A stretch of 64,000 nt of DNA from assembly GCA_941918925.1 (NCBI GenBank), contig OW799237.1, positions 54,176,997 through 54,240,996 of the forward strand, written 5' to 3'. Below are positions 10,704 to 21,322 of the stretch, piece after piece. The DNA is from Phyto melanocephala (taxonomy: Eukaryota > Arthropoda > Insecta > Diptera > Rhinophoridae). Under the pieces are notes generated by a model, which saw only the letters and a list, made by a program, of their open reading frames with translations, was not told the DNA's origin and did no database searches. Position numbers and translations under genes: made by a program. Numbering within the stretch: position 1 is the stretch's first letter; each line of letters starts with the position of its first letter.

Positions 10704-11830
10704 AATAAAAACAAGTAAGGGCACTATATTCGGCTGTGCCGAATTTTTTATACCCACCACTAATGTGTACTTTTATAACACAAAATGTTGTACTTTGTTA
10801 TTAACAGAAATTGCTATGGAATTATCTCTATACCAAAACATGTATCATTTTCTTTGTATAACTTCTATATGCTAGTAAAATGTTTTCGTAAATTTAGCCT
10901 TTCAATGAAAGTGGGCGTTAAAGTAAGCCCTTTATTCTTCCAAAAACTTTGTCCATAGAGAAGTTATATTAATTGAAGATAAACCGTTATATGGGAAGTA
11001 GGCGTTAAAGTGAGCGTGTCATCTAAATTTTCTGGTGTAACAATGTCATTGACTAGAAGGACTTTTGTAGCAAATTTCTTCATCATATCTCTAATTTTAT
11101 CAGTTTTATGAGGTTTTAAATTTCCATTAACAGTAGATAACGTGAAAAGTGAGCGTTATAGTAGGCGTGCCGAAGTTGTTTCTGCTAATGAATACAACAT
11201 AGATATTTCAATATAGTCCTTTATTATTCCAAAATCTTTATTTATAGACAAATTATATCAATTTGAAATAAAACGTTATATGGGAGGTGGGCGTAAAAGT
11301 GAGCGTGTCACATTTATTTTCCGTTAGAGCAAAGCCTTTGACAAAAAAGCAATGCTTGCAAAATTTCAGAGTCGTACATCTAATCTTGTCAGTTTTATTA
11401 GGTTGTAAATTTGAAATATATACCGAAAAATGCACTGAGAAATTTTCGTACAGTTTGATCTATTACTCCTTTCCTAATGTATGTAATGTTTTTACTCAGA
11501 AAATATATATACGAAGTTTCATGACTCTACGTTAATGCGTTTGGAAATAATACCATTTTATGAGATGTTAGAAGGACACGGTTTCTTTGACCTACTTTTT
11601 TATTACGAGCTATAACTCTCTTCCTAATATTCCGATTAAGCACATTTTCAATACCAAACAAACCTTGTGCTCCACAAATATTCTGGCAAAATTTGAGCCC
11701 CCTAGCTTTTTCGGTCCGACCTCTATCGTGCTTTTAACAGACGAACGGACATAGCTAGATCGTCATACAATGAAACCCCAATTTAGAATATGTATACTAA
11801 AATGGATATTTCGATGTGTTAAAAATTTCA
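10704..11830 (+). repeat. hairpin-headed dispersed repeat, copy C (long form)
   Basis: The head AACAAGTAAGGGCACTATAT is followed by TTCGGCTGTGCCGAA and TTTTATACCCACCAC. The body contains repeated phrases (GTGGGCGTTAAAGTAAG, CCGTTATATGGGA, GCGTTATAGTAGGCGTG) that also make up copy D at 37255-38340. It ends near GATATTTCGATGTGTTA without the GGTGGTGGGTATAA tail, so it is 3' truncated. No open frame of note. The body seems to be built of diverged internal duplications. Confidence 0.65.
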
Positions 11831-11879
11831 ATTCAAATTTCATTAAATTGTAACATATATATATGTGGTATCACTTTGA

Positions 11880-13000
11880 TTCGGTTTTGGGGCATAGTAG
11901 AATCCTGGACCTCGTGGATAAAGAGGCTAGGTAGTCTTAAATTCCGATGGAGCGCATGAGTCGGGTGAAAGTGGTCGAAAGGCTACACACGCTCATAGCG
12001 GATGGATTCATGCACGATGAGTGCATGGAGAATGACATCAGTATTTTTACTTATGGGTCCTTTATGGACGGAAGGGCAGGTACTGGTATGTACTCATCTG
12101 AGTTGAACCTATTCTGCACCCTGAATCTGGGGGAGTACGTGTCAGTCTATCAGGCAGAAATACTTGGTTTGCTGCACGCGTTGGATCACCTGTTGGAATG
12201 TCGAATGTATGGGAAGAGAATTCTTATTGCACTTGACAACCAGTCGGTTATAAAACGTATGCAGCGGATAGATGTGAAATCCTCTTTGGTGCTTGAGTGT
12301 GTTCTAAAGCTCAATAGGTGTGCCTCTACAAATGAGGTAACGCTGGTGTGGGTTAAGGGACACATGGGCATAGCTGGGAATGAGGTTGCTGACGAACTTG
12401 CGAAAAAGGGGTCTGAGGCTGAATTTTGCAGACCGAAACCCAGAACTGCTCTGGGCAATGGGTTAGTGCGGGCGAACTTGCGAAGGTGGATGGAGGGAAC
12501 CACGTGTAGACAGGCTCGTATGGTGCTCAGGGAGCCACTTGGCAGGGGTGCAGTGAAGATACTCGGCTTTAATCGGAGTATGATGAGCTGGTTCACTGCG
12601 TTGATTACAGGACATGGGAACTTCAAATATCATCTGAAGAGGATGCAGATCGTGGATGATGATATTTGTAGAATGTGCCTGGAGGATGCCAAGACAGCAG
12701 CGCATGTAGTATTCGAGTGTCCGGCGTTGGCGAGCGGAGATTAAGGATCACAGGCAAGCACACGTTAAGTGTGAGTGCCCCTTAGTATGAGGGAGATGTT
12801 GGCGATTACAAAGGACTGTGCGATGAGGATTGTCGACAATCACCAGTCGGCAATCGTTTTCCTAGTACAGAGCAAACGCCGATTGTGGCGCGGGACTCAG
12901 TGATTGAAGGTATACTGATCGGTGGACACGAAATCACTGAGGAGCAAAGGGGGTCGAAAAGGAACCCGTGATAGTAGTGGTCTGTTTCGATATTCCCCCA
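11880..13000 (+). pseudogene. LINE ORF2 C-terminal part (RNase H and CCHC-like), LOA/Jockey-type
   Basis: An open frame from 11947 to 12744 contains an RNase H domain: the first motif reads FTYGSFMDG, then QAEILGLLHAL, then ALDNQSV, then WVKGHMGIAGNEVADELA. In this family the first motif is normally FTDGS, so the catalytic Asp has become Tyr. C-terminally there is LITGHGNF and C-x2-C-x7-H-x4-C (CRMCLEDAKTAAHVVFEC), the usual end of such ORF2 proteins. Upstream frames back to about 11880 look like the end of the RT connection. The 3' part to about 13000 is a non-open tail. It is 5' truncated, as is common for LINEs. Confidence 0.8.
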
Positions 13001-13075
13001 ACATGTGTATGTAACATATATAAGAATTTTTAAATTACATAGTAGTTTACCGATAAACAGTGATGATGATGAAAT

Positions 13076-13141
13076 CGTAGGTAGCTAGGTAAGGCTGGTG
13101 CAAAGTTACCCTCACCCAGAGACCAATGCGGTCCATTGTAA
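13076..13141 (-). repeat. SINE 3'-tail fragment
   Basis: Matches the plus-strand left end of the SINE at 8845-8915: GTAGGTAGCTAGGTAAGGC, then GTGCAAAGTTACCCTCAC, then CGGTCCATTGT. Only the 3' tail portion is present. It stops where the hAT-like remnant begins. Confidence 0.7.
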
Positions 13142-14395
13142 CTAGGGTTTGGGATTTCCCGGTCTTTTTATTTTCCCGGGAAACAGGAATTAAAAAAACG
13201 TCTTCCCGGGAATTCCCGGGATTTCCGAAAATAATTTCTTTTAAAATAAAAAATATTTGTTAACTTTAAAATCACGATTTGGTTAATAATTCATTGTTTT
13301 AGTAGTAGTTTATTTTCCATTAGACTCCTTATTGTGTCAGCATTACATCTTCCAGAAATATAAACTAAATCCAAATTATAAAAATAATTATTGGCATGTA
13401 AACAGAAATTTAAATATCTTTTTTGGGCAACACTACTCCACTCGTCTAATACAAGAGGAAACCTCAAATTGTCGCAAATTTGACTCGATATTGTTTTCAC
13501 CATCGTATTTTTAACGGCGTTGTAATATTTTACTACAATGTTTTTAGCATCAGTTTCATATTTTGGTAACGTCATATTTTTACTGAAAAAACTTTGACGA
13601 ATAAAAGAACTTTGTGTAATTGTTCATCGACTGCATTGAAACAATTTCTGGTAATGTTTGGGTGTCTAAAAAACTTTTTATGGTGGAATTATTTATTTTA
13701 TTTGGTGCAGGTGTTGAAGAATCGTTTTCAAATTTTATTTTGTGAACCAAAAGAAGGTGCCGTATGAGACCACTAGTACTACCGCACTCGAACATTAACC
13801 TTTTCGGAAAAATATTACATTGCTGCGTTTTCTACTTTTTGAAAATAGTTCCAAACTTCAAACATTTTGCTTCTAAACAAAGTGAATTTTATAAAAAAGT
13901 ATTATTAGAAAAATTCAATCATAAATAAAAAAAATTATACCTACAAATTCTGTGACCACTTTTCAAAACAATTTGTACATACGATTATATTTATAAAAAT
14001 GAACCACGGAAACTACTGCTGGTTTTACGGTTGTTATAAAACACATTCATATACAAGAAACATTTAATTATGTACATATGTCTATAATTAATTCACTTGA
14101 AATTTATAAGCTCTTATTAAAAATAATTCCAGAAAGTCGTTAACTTTGGCGTGAAATATTTTTGACCGATAATGTTTGCTTTTTTTTACATAGTCGTATT
14201 TGAGAAAAGTTGTAAATACTTAACAAACAAAAAACGCTAACAAATTAAAAACCTTACTTTTAATTCAAATATTCTTTAAATTTACCAAAACAGATAAGAA
14301 ATTAAAAATAAAATTAAATATATTTCCAAATATACTACATTTTTTTATTTCCCGTTTTCCCGGGAATAAGAGCAAAATTTTCCCGGAAATACTAA
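13142..14395 (-). mobile_element. hAT-like DNA transposon remnant
   Basis: The left end is TAGGGTTTGGGATTTCCCGG followed by several TTCCCGGGAA palindromes. Mirror-image CCCGTTTTCCCGGGAA and TTTTCCCGG words stand at 14350-14390. Between them the minus strand holds BED-finger and hAT transposase pieces. The right terminus is lost against the LINE fragment at 14396. Confidence 0.65.
13291..13795 (-). pseudogene. hAT-family transposase fragment with BED zinc finger
   Basis: From 13795: CGSTSGLIRHLLLVHK matches the second half of a BED finger (Cys, then His-x4-5-His). A low-complexity linker with FLDTQTLPEIV follows. After a frame break at about 13580, at 13575-13291, comes RFPLVLDEWSSVAQKRYLN, the first catalytic block of hAT transposases, whose Asp lies in LDEW. 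Later catalytic blocks and the dimerisation domain are missing. This is a dead fragment. Confidence 0.75.
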
Positions 14396-14815
14396 GTGGT
14401 TCATTCCATTCTACCCGCTATACTGACAAACATACAGTGGCCCGTAATGATGCTTATCATAGTTCTCACGCAGATCCTACCTCTGTCAAAAAGCAAATCC
14501 GAATCAGACTTACTGAGCATCAGCTACAACGTCCGTGATACTCTGCAGTCCGTTCGGCTGCTCCAGACTCGATTTGTCTCGCGCAGAACCCATTCCCTGA
14601 TCCTACCGAAATAGAAACCCAATGGAGGCCTAACCGCCTTCAGCCTATCAGGATCCACCTTTTCTGAGCCAAATTTGCCAACTTATTAGCCATTTCATTG
14701 CCGCTTATGTTTTGGAGTGACCCAGCACGCAGCATAGTCTCGACCAGCCCGGAGTTCACATAATAGCCATTCATGGTACTAATAGCCGCCTGGCTGTCCA
14801 CGTATAGGCTCCACG
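14396..14815 (-). pseudogene. LINE RNase H fragment
   Basis: On the minus strand from 14815: LYVDSQAAISTMNGYYVNS and, after a gap, GNEMANKLANLAQK, the third and fourth RNase H motifs of a LOA/Jockey-type ORF2. The sequence continues through stops and frameshifts to SIITGHCMF, the same LITGH region seen at 12600. Several disruptions; an old fragment. Confidence 0.7.
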
Positions 14816-14817
14816 AA

Positions 14818-15110
14818 AATCACCCCAATGAAATAACGCCCAAACGAGAAATGAAATATTCTCAAAATGTTTTTCATACATTTTTGGGTGTTATTTCATA
14901 TGAAATAACTCCCAATTTTTTGGGCCGTTTTTAATTTTTTTTTTTTTTTTGGAAATTATGCCCATTTGCGGTTTTCAAATTATGAAATAATCTCCAATGA
15001 AATAACACCCAACAAATTTTTAAAATTCGGGGCTTGTTTCATAGCGTGTATAATTTGGGTGTTATTTCATTTGGTATTCGGGGGTTATTTCATTTTTAAA
15101 GCTGTTGGTT
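14818..15110. repeat. cluster of ATGAAATAACNCCC words in both orientations
   Basis: Six or more copies of ATGAAATAACACCC or its complement GGGTGTTATTTCAT, some back to back (GGGTGTTATTTCATATGAAATAACTCCC split across 14888-14915), lie directly upstream of a MULE transposase fragment. This looks like the subterminal repeats or end of the MULE. Confidence 0.55.
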
Positions 15111-15487
15111 TTTTGCTTGTAAATAAATTATATAGAAATAGGCGTTTTACAAGAAAACTTTTAGCCTGTGAATATATTACAATATCTTTCGAATGTTTAC
15201 AGATATTTCCATTTGTGTTCATATTGACGAATAGAAAATCAACAAAATGCTACGAGCATTTTTTCAAATACATATATGATAATGTTCTGGATCTGGACGG
15301 TGCGACCTTCGTGACAGACTACGAAATTAGTCTACGGATGGCAATAATGATTGTTTTCCCCAAATCAAAAGTAATCGGTTGTTGGTTCCACTTCTGCCAA
15401 GCAGTGAGGAGGTACATAATAACAAAGTGTAACCAACTGGCAGCATTTATACATACAACGTATATTTTCTCCATCTTGAATTCATGA
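15085..15487 (+). pseudogene. MULE (Mutator-like) transposase fragment
   Basis: The C-terminal two thirds of an open stretch beginning at 14966 reads like the core of a MULE transposase: an LQIFPFVFILTNRKSTKCY block, then TFVTDYEISLRMA with the catalytic Asp in TDYE, then GCWFHFCQAVRR with the conserved C-x2-H. The first catalytic block and everything after the C-x2-H region are missing. The N-terminal part of the open stretch runs through the ATGAAATAAC repeat cluster and is probably not protein. Non-functional. Confidence 0.7.
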
Positions 15488-15540
15488 GCAACCATTTTTT
15501 TTTTACCGTTCCTTACGTATAATATATTAAGTTTTTTATT

Positions 15541-15713
15541 TACTAGCTTGTGCCCGCGACTTCGTCAGCGTAGTTATAGGGGTAAAAGGTATACATAGTA
15601 TTAAAGACAAAAATAAAAATATTTACAACACAAACAACCCGTTTTGGATGTGTTATGATGAGTTTGCCAACGACTTTGCGTTATTATCGTGATAAAAAGT
15701 ACCCTATATGTTA
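15541..15713. repeat. left part of a common insect retroelement-like repeat
   Basis: Begins ACTAGCTTGTGCCCGCGAC, a phrase typical of widespread insect repeats. The matching 3' part (CCGTTCAGCCGTTTTTGCGT, then GAGTAACAAATATCCAAAC) resumes at about 16895-16970, with the TIR element at 15714-16855 inserted between. The family assignment is not certain. Confidence 0.45.
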
Positions 15714-16855
15714 AGCTCTAAACACATAGACGCCAGCAGACTTCACAACTTTACGGCTTTAAATGTTGCCAACTTCAAATGCTGCTCTGAAGTCAGCTTC
15801 ATAATTATTTTGAAGACAGTAACATTTTTTTTGGTTTTTAAATTTTAATGGCAGAGGTACCTAACCAAAAAGCCAGGGAAACTTAGGTTCCCTCTCCGTG
15901 GAACGACCTATACCTCTGTATAGGAAGTCGGAGACATTGAAACAATAAATAAAATTGAGTTTAATGGTTCTCCTCCAGTTACAAACGTTGATTCAGGCAC
16001 CGGAGACACTCGAACAATAAATAAAAATTGGGTTTAATGGTTCTCCTCCAGTTACAAAACTTTGGTTCAGGTACCGCAGGTCGACTTATACCATTGTATA
16101 GGAAGTCGGAGACGTCTGAACAATAATTACTGCTGAGTTTTATGTAACTCCTCCAGTTTCATGTAAATTGAGTTTATATGGTTCTCCTCCAGTCACAAGT
16201 AAAATGAGTTTATTTGGTACTCCTGCAATTAAAACGAAAACACGCGGTTAACTGTAGAATAGTCTGGAAACTGTATCTAAAGCACAGTTACGCGACGCCA
16301 CACAGTTAACCACGCGAGAGTGAGACGCAAAACTCTAGAAGTCAGATAAAAAGGGACAACCTGATTGCCATTAAACGATAATGGCAAAAACGCGCGAGCT
16401 CTTAACCCGACCAGAGCTGAATCACGACTGTGGAAGACAGTAACAACATAATAATCAGCTGATGTGTATTTTAGCAATACAAATTTCAGGGATGCCGCAT
16501 ATATATTTTATAATGAATAAAATTAAATTTATTGATAAAAAATGTAATAATATCACTAAAAACTTTAAAAACACATTAATTTATTTCTTTATTGTATTTT
16601 TGTAATGTTCTTATATGTTTAATATTAAAAATAAGATTTTGTTCTTATTTTTCCAATTTAATATATATAATGGCAACACTATATTTGTTTATTGCTGCCC
16701 GTCAAAATAGAAAATAGCCTAAGTTGCCAGCAGCAGCAAATGCTGTTGTGCAGTCGTGCTGCCGTCAAAATAATCGTTTTCATTTAAACACATGGATTTT
16801 ATTTTTGACATATTGCCGCTTGCTGTCTGCTGTCGTCTATGTGTTTAGAGCATTA
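15714..16855. mobile_element. 1.1-kb TIR element, non-coding, family unknown
   Basis: Inverted ends CTCTAAACACATAGACG at about 15716 and CGTCTATGTGTTTAGAG at about 16836-16852, extended by CCAGCAGAC/GTCTGCTG. The interior holds about four diverged direct repeats around GGTTCTCCTCCAGTTAC (15960-16230) and an internal palindrome CGCGGTTAACTGT/CACAGTTAACCACGCG (16240-16315). No transposase is seen. Confidence 0.65.
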
Positions 16856-17079
16856 ATCTTGGTTGTTATCTATCTATGTGCCGAATTTAATTTAGTTCCG
16901 TTCAGCCGTTTTTGCGTGATTGAGTAACAAATATCCAAACATATAAACATTCACATTTATTATTATTATTTGTTGAAGCGACTTATATTATATTATTATA
17001 TTTATATTTATTTATATATATTTATATTTATTAATATATATTTATTTATATTTGTTTATAAATATTTATATATACATAC

Positions 17080-19093
17080 TAGCATTTAACCCGTTACTTC
17101 GATAGCGCAGTTCTTACTATTTATTGAATACTTAAGTTCTATTTATAATTATTAAATATTTTTGGTTCAATTTATGAAAATTTGTATCTCTGATTCAATT
17201 TACTTAGAAAAGTAAAAAGTTAAGTAAGGATATATCGGGCATATATATCCTAACTAAAATCAAGATCAATGCTACTGAGTTTCAAAAATTAATATTCATA
17301 ATTTGCAATAATGACCCTAAAAATAATAAAAGTAACATTTTTTCCTTTACTTAAACTTCTAATTGGTTTACTATTACCTACATTCAGAATTCTATGTATA
17401 CAAAATATAAAACAAATGAGAAAAGGTAATTTTTTGGTCGTCCATAGTATTAGGAGTTACATCTGAATTCAATAAACACTAATTTTAAGAATCTATGTTC
17501 ACAAACGTAAAAATGCAAAAGTACAATAAAAATGGTTTTTTTTGTGTCTCCAGTATTATTTTAATTCTCAACATGAATCAATCCTACCTTCATAAATGTA
17601 GAAAGTACCAAAAGTACAACAAAAATTCAAAAAAAGTACTTTTTTGGTCGACCATAACATTTTCAGTCTCACCTCGTATCAATAGTCACTATTTTCGAAA
17701 TTCTACCTTCGCAAACGTTGAAAATGCAAAAAGTACCATAAGAATTCAAAAAAGTACATTTTTGGTCGCTTATAACATTTTTAGTCCCACCTCGTATCAA
17801 TAGTCACTATTTTCGAAACTCTAGCTTCGCAAACGTCGTCTCACCTTGTATCAATAGTCTCACCTTGTATCAAAAGTCACTAATTTCAAAATTCTAGCTT
17901 CGAAAACGTAGAAAATTCAAAAAAGTAACATAAAAATTTAAAAAAGTACCTTTTTGGTCGCCCATAACATTTTTAGTCTCACCTGGAATCAAAAGTCCTT
18001 TATGTACAATCCTACCTTCATAAACGTAGAAAAACAAAAAGTACCATAAAAATTCAAAAAAGACGTTTTTGGTCGCCCATAACATTTTTAGTCTTATCTT
18101 GTATCAATAGTCCTTTATTTTACAATTCTACCTTTATAAACGTAGAATATACAAAAAGTACCATAGAGTTGCGAAAAAGTAAATTTTTGGTCCAAGTTCC
18201 GAACTCTAAGTTTAAAATGTTCAAATATCTACATATGTAACAAAATATTTTAATAGACATGATATAAAGTCAGTAAATCTACTATTTTTTGCAAAAAAGT
18301 AATTATGTTCTAAAAAGTACCAAACTCTTTTCCCGATTTTTCCCCTTTCTACCCTGTTATGAATGTGTTTCAATTTTTACTAAATTACATAATTTTTTAT
18401 GTCTGGTAAATCCTAATTATAAATTTTGTAAAAATTGGCCGTCAAATTAGGAATTACATACATTTTACGGAATTTTCCCCTTTGTGGTACCTTTTTTGTC
18501 CCAAAAAAAGTTTCCAAAAATTTCACCTTAATATTTGTCCATATTCTATTAGGCAATAATAATGATCAAATTTTGTCCCATTAAATAATATTAGAAAAGT
18601 TTCATTAAAAAAAAGTAGCAAAAAAAGGGACAGTTTTTACCCCTTATACATGTGAATTTGAAAAAAGTGCCGAATTTTTATTAATATATTTTTGCGGACT
18701 ACTTAAAACAGTTTACATTTTTTCCCTAGCTATATGTGTTTGGAAGTTACATACGGCACAAAAAAAGTACCAAATTACAGTTTTTTCCCCTTAGTGGTTG
18801 AAAATTAAAAAAAAGGCCAGACACCTGTCAGCTTATTTTTTGTACAAATTACAATTCTTTTTCAATTTTATTTGTATCGTTTTAAGTTTAGCAGATATAA
18901 GATTACCGATTTTACCCGTTTTTACTCTTTTTTACCCCCTTAAAATACGAATTTCCAAAAATCCCTTCTTAGTGGAGCTATACATCGAAAGAGGAACCGA
19001 TTGTCTAAATTTCATGTCTCTAGCTCTTTGCGTTTGCGCTGTGCGATGATGAATCAGTCAGTCAGTCAGTCACGTTACTCTTTTATATATATA
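17080..19093. repeat. 2-kb insertion inside the LTR, with ATATATATAG end
   Basis: Starts TAGCATTTAACCCGTTACTTC and ends CAGTCAGTCAGTCACGTTAC followed by TTTTATATATATAG. A reverse fragment of its start occurs at about 10330-10370. The interior is non-coding and includes the minisatellite at 17430-18180. It then contains a series of TTTTTCCCC-type pyrimidine phrases at 18350-18950. The family is not identified. Confidence 0.5.
17430..18180. repeat. minisatellite, about 118-bp period, about six copies
   Basis: Each unit contains TTTTTGGTCG, CATAACATTTTTAGTC, CACCT-GTATCAATAGTC, a TTCGAAATTCTACCTTC-like phrase, AAACGTAGAAAA and AAAAAGTACCATAAAAATTC. Units are imperfect, with a partial duplication of TCTCACCTTGTATCAA near 17838-17875. 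Confidence 0.75.
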
Positions 19094-19391
19094 GATATGT
19101 ATATTTCTTTAGAGTAGTAGAGTTTACTCTTTTGTTATTGCTATAACTTTTCTCATTTTTTTTAACACCATACGGTGAATTAAATTCCTTTTTAAGTTGT
19201 TTGTATTATTAATAGTTGAATAGTTGAACTAGACAGTAAGAAACTGTTAACATACATATATACATATATTAATCACAAAAATCTATAACAGCAAGAAGCT
19301 GTAAAATAAATTTGTTAGTTCTAAGAAGAACATCCGGCCTTACTATTTTTATAAGGATAAACCCCACCTGGGCTAGAAACAAGAGCCCACA

Positions 19392-20642
19392 TTTTGGTCC
19401 ATCGAAAAAATTCTAGGAAGGCCCTAGAATAGGAAAATAACCTGGAAAATCGTAAATGGTACATCAGTCACCATAACCTAAAATAATTTGGTTAACAGTT
19501 GTTCTACCGTAACAACGACTCCAGCATTAAGGTATTTGCTCTACCGCAGCATCTATAAATATCATCATCAGCCTGGAAGACAGTGTCCGAATTTTTAATA
19601 TTCCTCAACAAAAAACATCAGTACCGGCGGAGAAATTGCAACTAGCACAAAAAAAAACAATAGCCCACATCATTAGTGTCAACACGAATCATCGTTAGCA
19701 CCATCGTAGATGTAATTTTCAACAGATCAAACACCAGAAAGGAAATAATTGGGTATGTACAGAAATTGAATTTATTTAGTGCAATTGTTAATTTTTTTAT
19801 AAAGAAAAGTGTGGATTGTTAGTGAAAATATAATTAAAAATTCATAATTAATGCAAATCAACATAATTATCATTAATATGAACATAACCACACATTTACT
19901 AAAAGTGTACTATTAGATTTAAAAATGTACCCAAGTGCCATCACTGGTAACAAGTAAAAGAAAAAACATACACACATGTACGTAGATAACTACATGTTAA
20001 TAATTTGCATGTCATCAATAGCGCAACTGCTTTGAAAAATAAAACCACATAAAATAAAACGAAAGAACGAAAAGGTAAAATGTACGTATGCGTGCGTACC
20101 AGTGCATTTAAAACTACGTAAAAATTGCAAATCAACAATACAAAAAACACCACCTATCCCGTTTGTATAATTGTGCCAAACCAGAATAATAAAACCACAA
20201 AAGTATAATTTTCTTAATCACACGATTAGTGATGTAAATCAGAATAGTGAAACAAAAACAAGACAACAATATATGTATATCAACATACATACATACATAT
20301 ATACATACAAGAAGAAGAATAAAAAGTTAAAATAAATTTTTCTGAAAGTGTGTATTTTGTAGTGAGGAAGAAAATATAAACGATAAAAAGAATATTTATA
20401 TAATAAAAAAGGAAAAATAACAATTTATGAAAGAAAAAAAATAAACTAAGTAAAATTGTGTCGTAAGGCAAAAAAGTGAAAAATTAATAAGAACAAAATA
20501 AATAAAATAAAGATAAAACAACGTATTGGAAAAAAAGAAGTGGAAAAAAGTAAAAAAAAACAACAACAACAACAAACAAAAGTAAATTAATCAACCACCA
20601 CAGTTCCTACAGAAGAGAAAATACGTAGGCAGTTACAAAATT
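19392..20642 (+). other. untranslated leader, A-rich, no long frame
   Basis: It follows the LTR directly. A candidate primer-binding site starts at TGGTCCATCGAA (19395). Downstream is A-rich with (CAA)n at about 20558-20575 and very few long frames. In the single-element model this is the BEL/Pao leader. It also resembles the 5' untranslated region of a fly gene, and that possibility is kept open. Confidence 0.4.
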
Positions 20643-20687
20643 ATGTCGAACAGGAAATATAAGTGCGACTTTGGCCCCAAATATACG
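20643..20687 (+). CDS. candidate 15-codon first exon ending at a GTGAGT donor
   Basis: ATG at 20643 in the context AAAATTATGT opens 15 codons (MSNRKYKCDFGPKYT) and runs exactly into GTGAGT, a consensus 5' splice site. It follows a (CAA)n-containing A-rich leader. It might be a spliced leader peptide of the BEL/Pao element or an N-terminal exon of something else. No matching downstream exon can be pointed to. Low confidence. Confidence 0.2.
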
Positions 20688-20901
20688 GTGAGTGAAAATT
20701 AAAAGAAACAATTTTTGTCAAAATTTAAGCAGTTGGTTAAATAAAATAAAAGCAACTAGGGTGGCTCAAAATTGTTGAAATCAACACGGCCATTAGGAAA
20801 ACAAAAATTGCTTTTAATAAATTATTATAACTCAAAAAAAATAAAAAATTTTGGAAAAGAAAATAATAGAGTGGTGTAAAATTCAAATAAAAGGATAATA
20901 T

Positions 20902-20992
20902 TTATATTTTTAATCAGGCTTGAGTTCATATTTTTAATATTCTTTATTTTAACAAATGAACTCAAGCCTGATTAAAAATTTAAATATTAGTT
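20902..20992. repeat. palindrome with a direct copy 1.4 kb downstream
   Basis: Arms TTTTTAATCAGGCTTGAGTT and AACTCAAGCCTGATTAAAAA flank a short AT loop. The right arm plus its continuation (AGTTTAAAACAAAAAAGTTC) recurs as a direct repeat at about 22340-22425, on the far side of the hAT MITE. Confidence 0.7.
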
Positions 20993-21322
20993 TAAAACAA
21001 AAAAGTTCAACAAAAATAAAAATTCAATTTGCATAAACACAGGGCACGGTGCAAAAAAATCATTCATTCACTGTTGGGCAGTCAACATTTCGTTGTATAC
21101 TGACCTCACAGAAAATAAAACAAATGATTATAAACATTGATTGTTAAAAACAATTATCTGTTCTTATAGCTACCTAACTGGTGGCTAGAGCAGGACAAAA
21201 ATAGTGAAATAAATGAAAGATAATAACAAACAAAAGTAAAAGGGTTGCTGTTTGGTTAAAATTTAAATCTACTCATTGTGGTAAAATATATGAAAAAGGT
21301 GAGTTAAATAGATGATATTTAC

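Larger units (their letters stand above)
16971..19391 (+). repeat. 5' LTR of BEL/Pao element, interrupted
   Basis: Matches the 3' LTR (44829-45233) at both ends: 16971-17079 (TGTTGAAGCG, then AT-rich) and 19094-19391 (CTCTTTTGTTATTGCTATAA, GCAAGAAGCTGTAAAATAAA, GGGCTAGAAACAAGAGCCC). The stretch between is a later insertion. The LTRs differ by scattered substitutions and small indels, so the element is not young. Confidence 0.8.

Noticed and set aside
12186..12705. Antisense frames of 146 and 80 codons under the LINE RNase H
   Set aside because: They are shadows of the plus-strand RNase H frame, which has recognisable motifs.
14966..15084. Membrane-protein-like N-terminus of the MULE-containing frame
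   Set aside because: It is a readthrough of the ATGAAATAAC word cluster; the MULE similarity begins only downstream.
17495..18085. Coding frames over the 118-bp minisatellite
   Set aside because: They translate the tandem repeat in different frames with no consistent protein.
19392..20642. Host gene 5' untranslated region
   Set aside because: Plausible by composition, but the position directly after an LTR and primer-like site, within matched LTRs and target duplications, favours a retroelement leader; kept only as an alternative.
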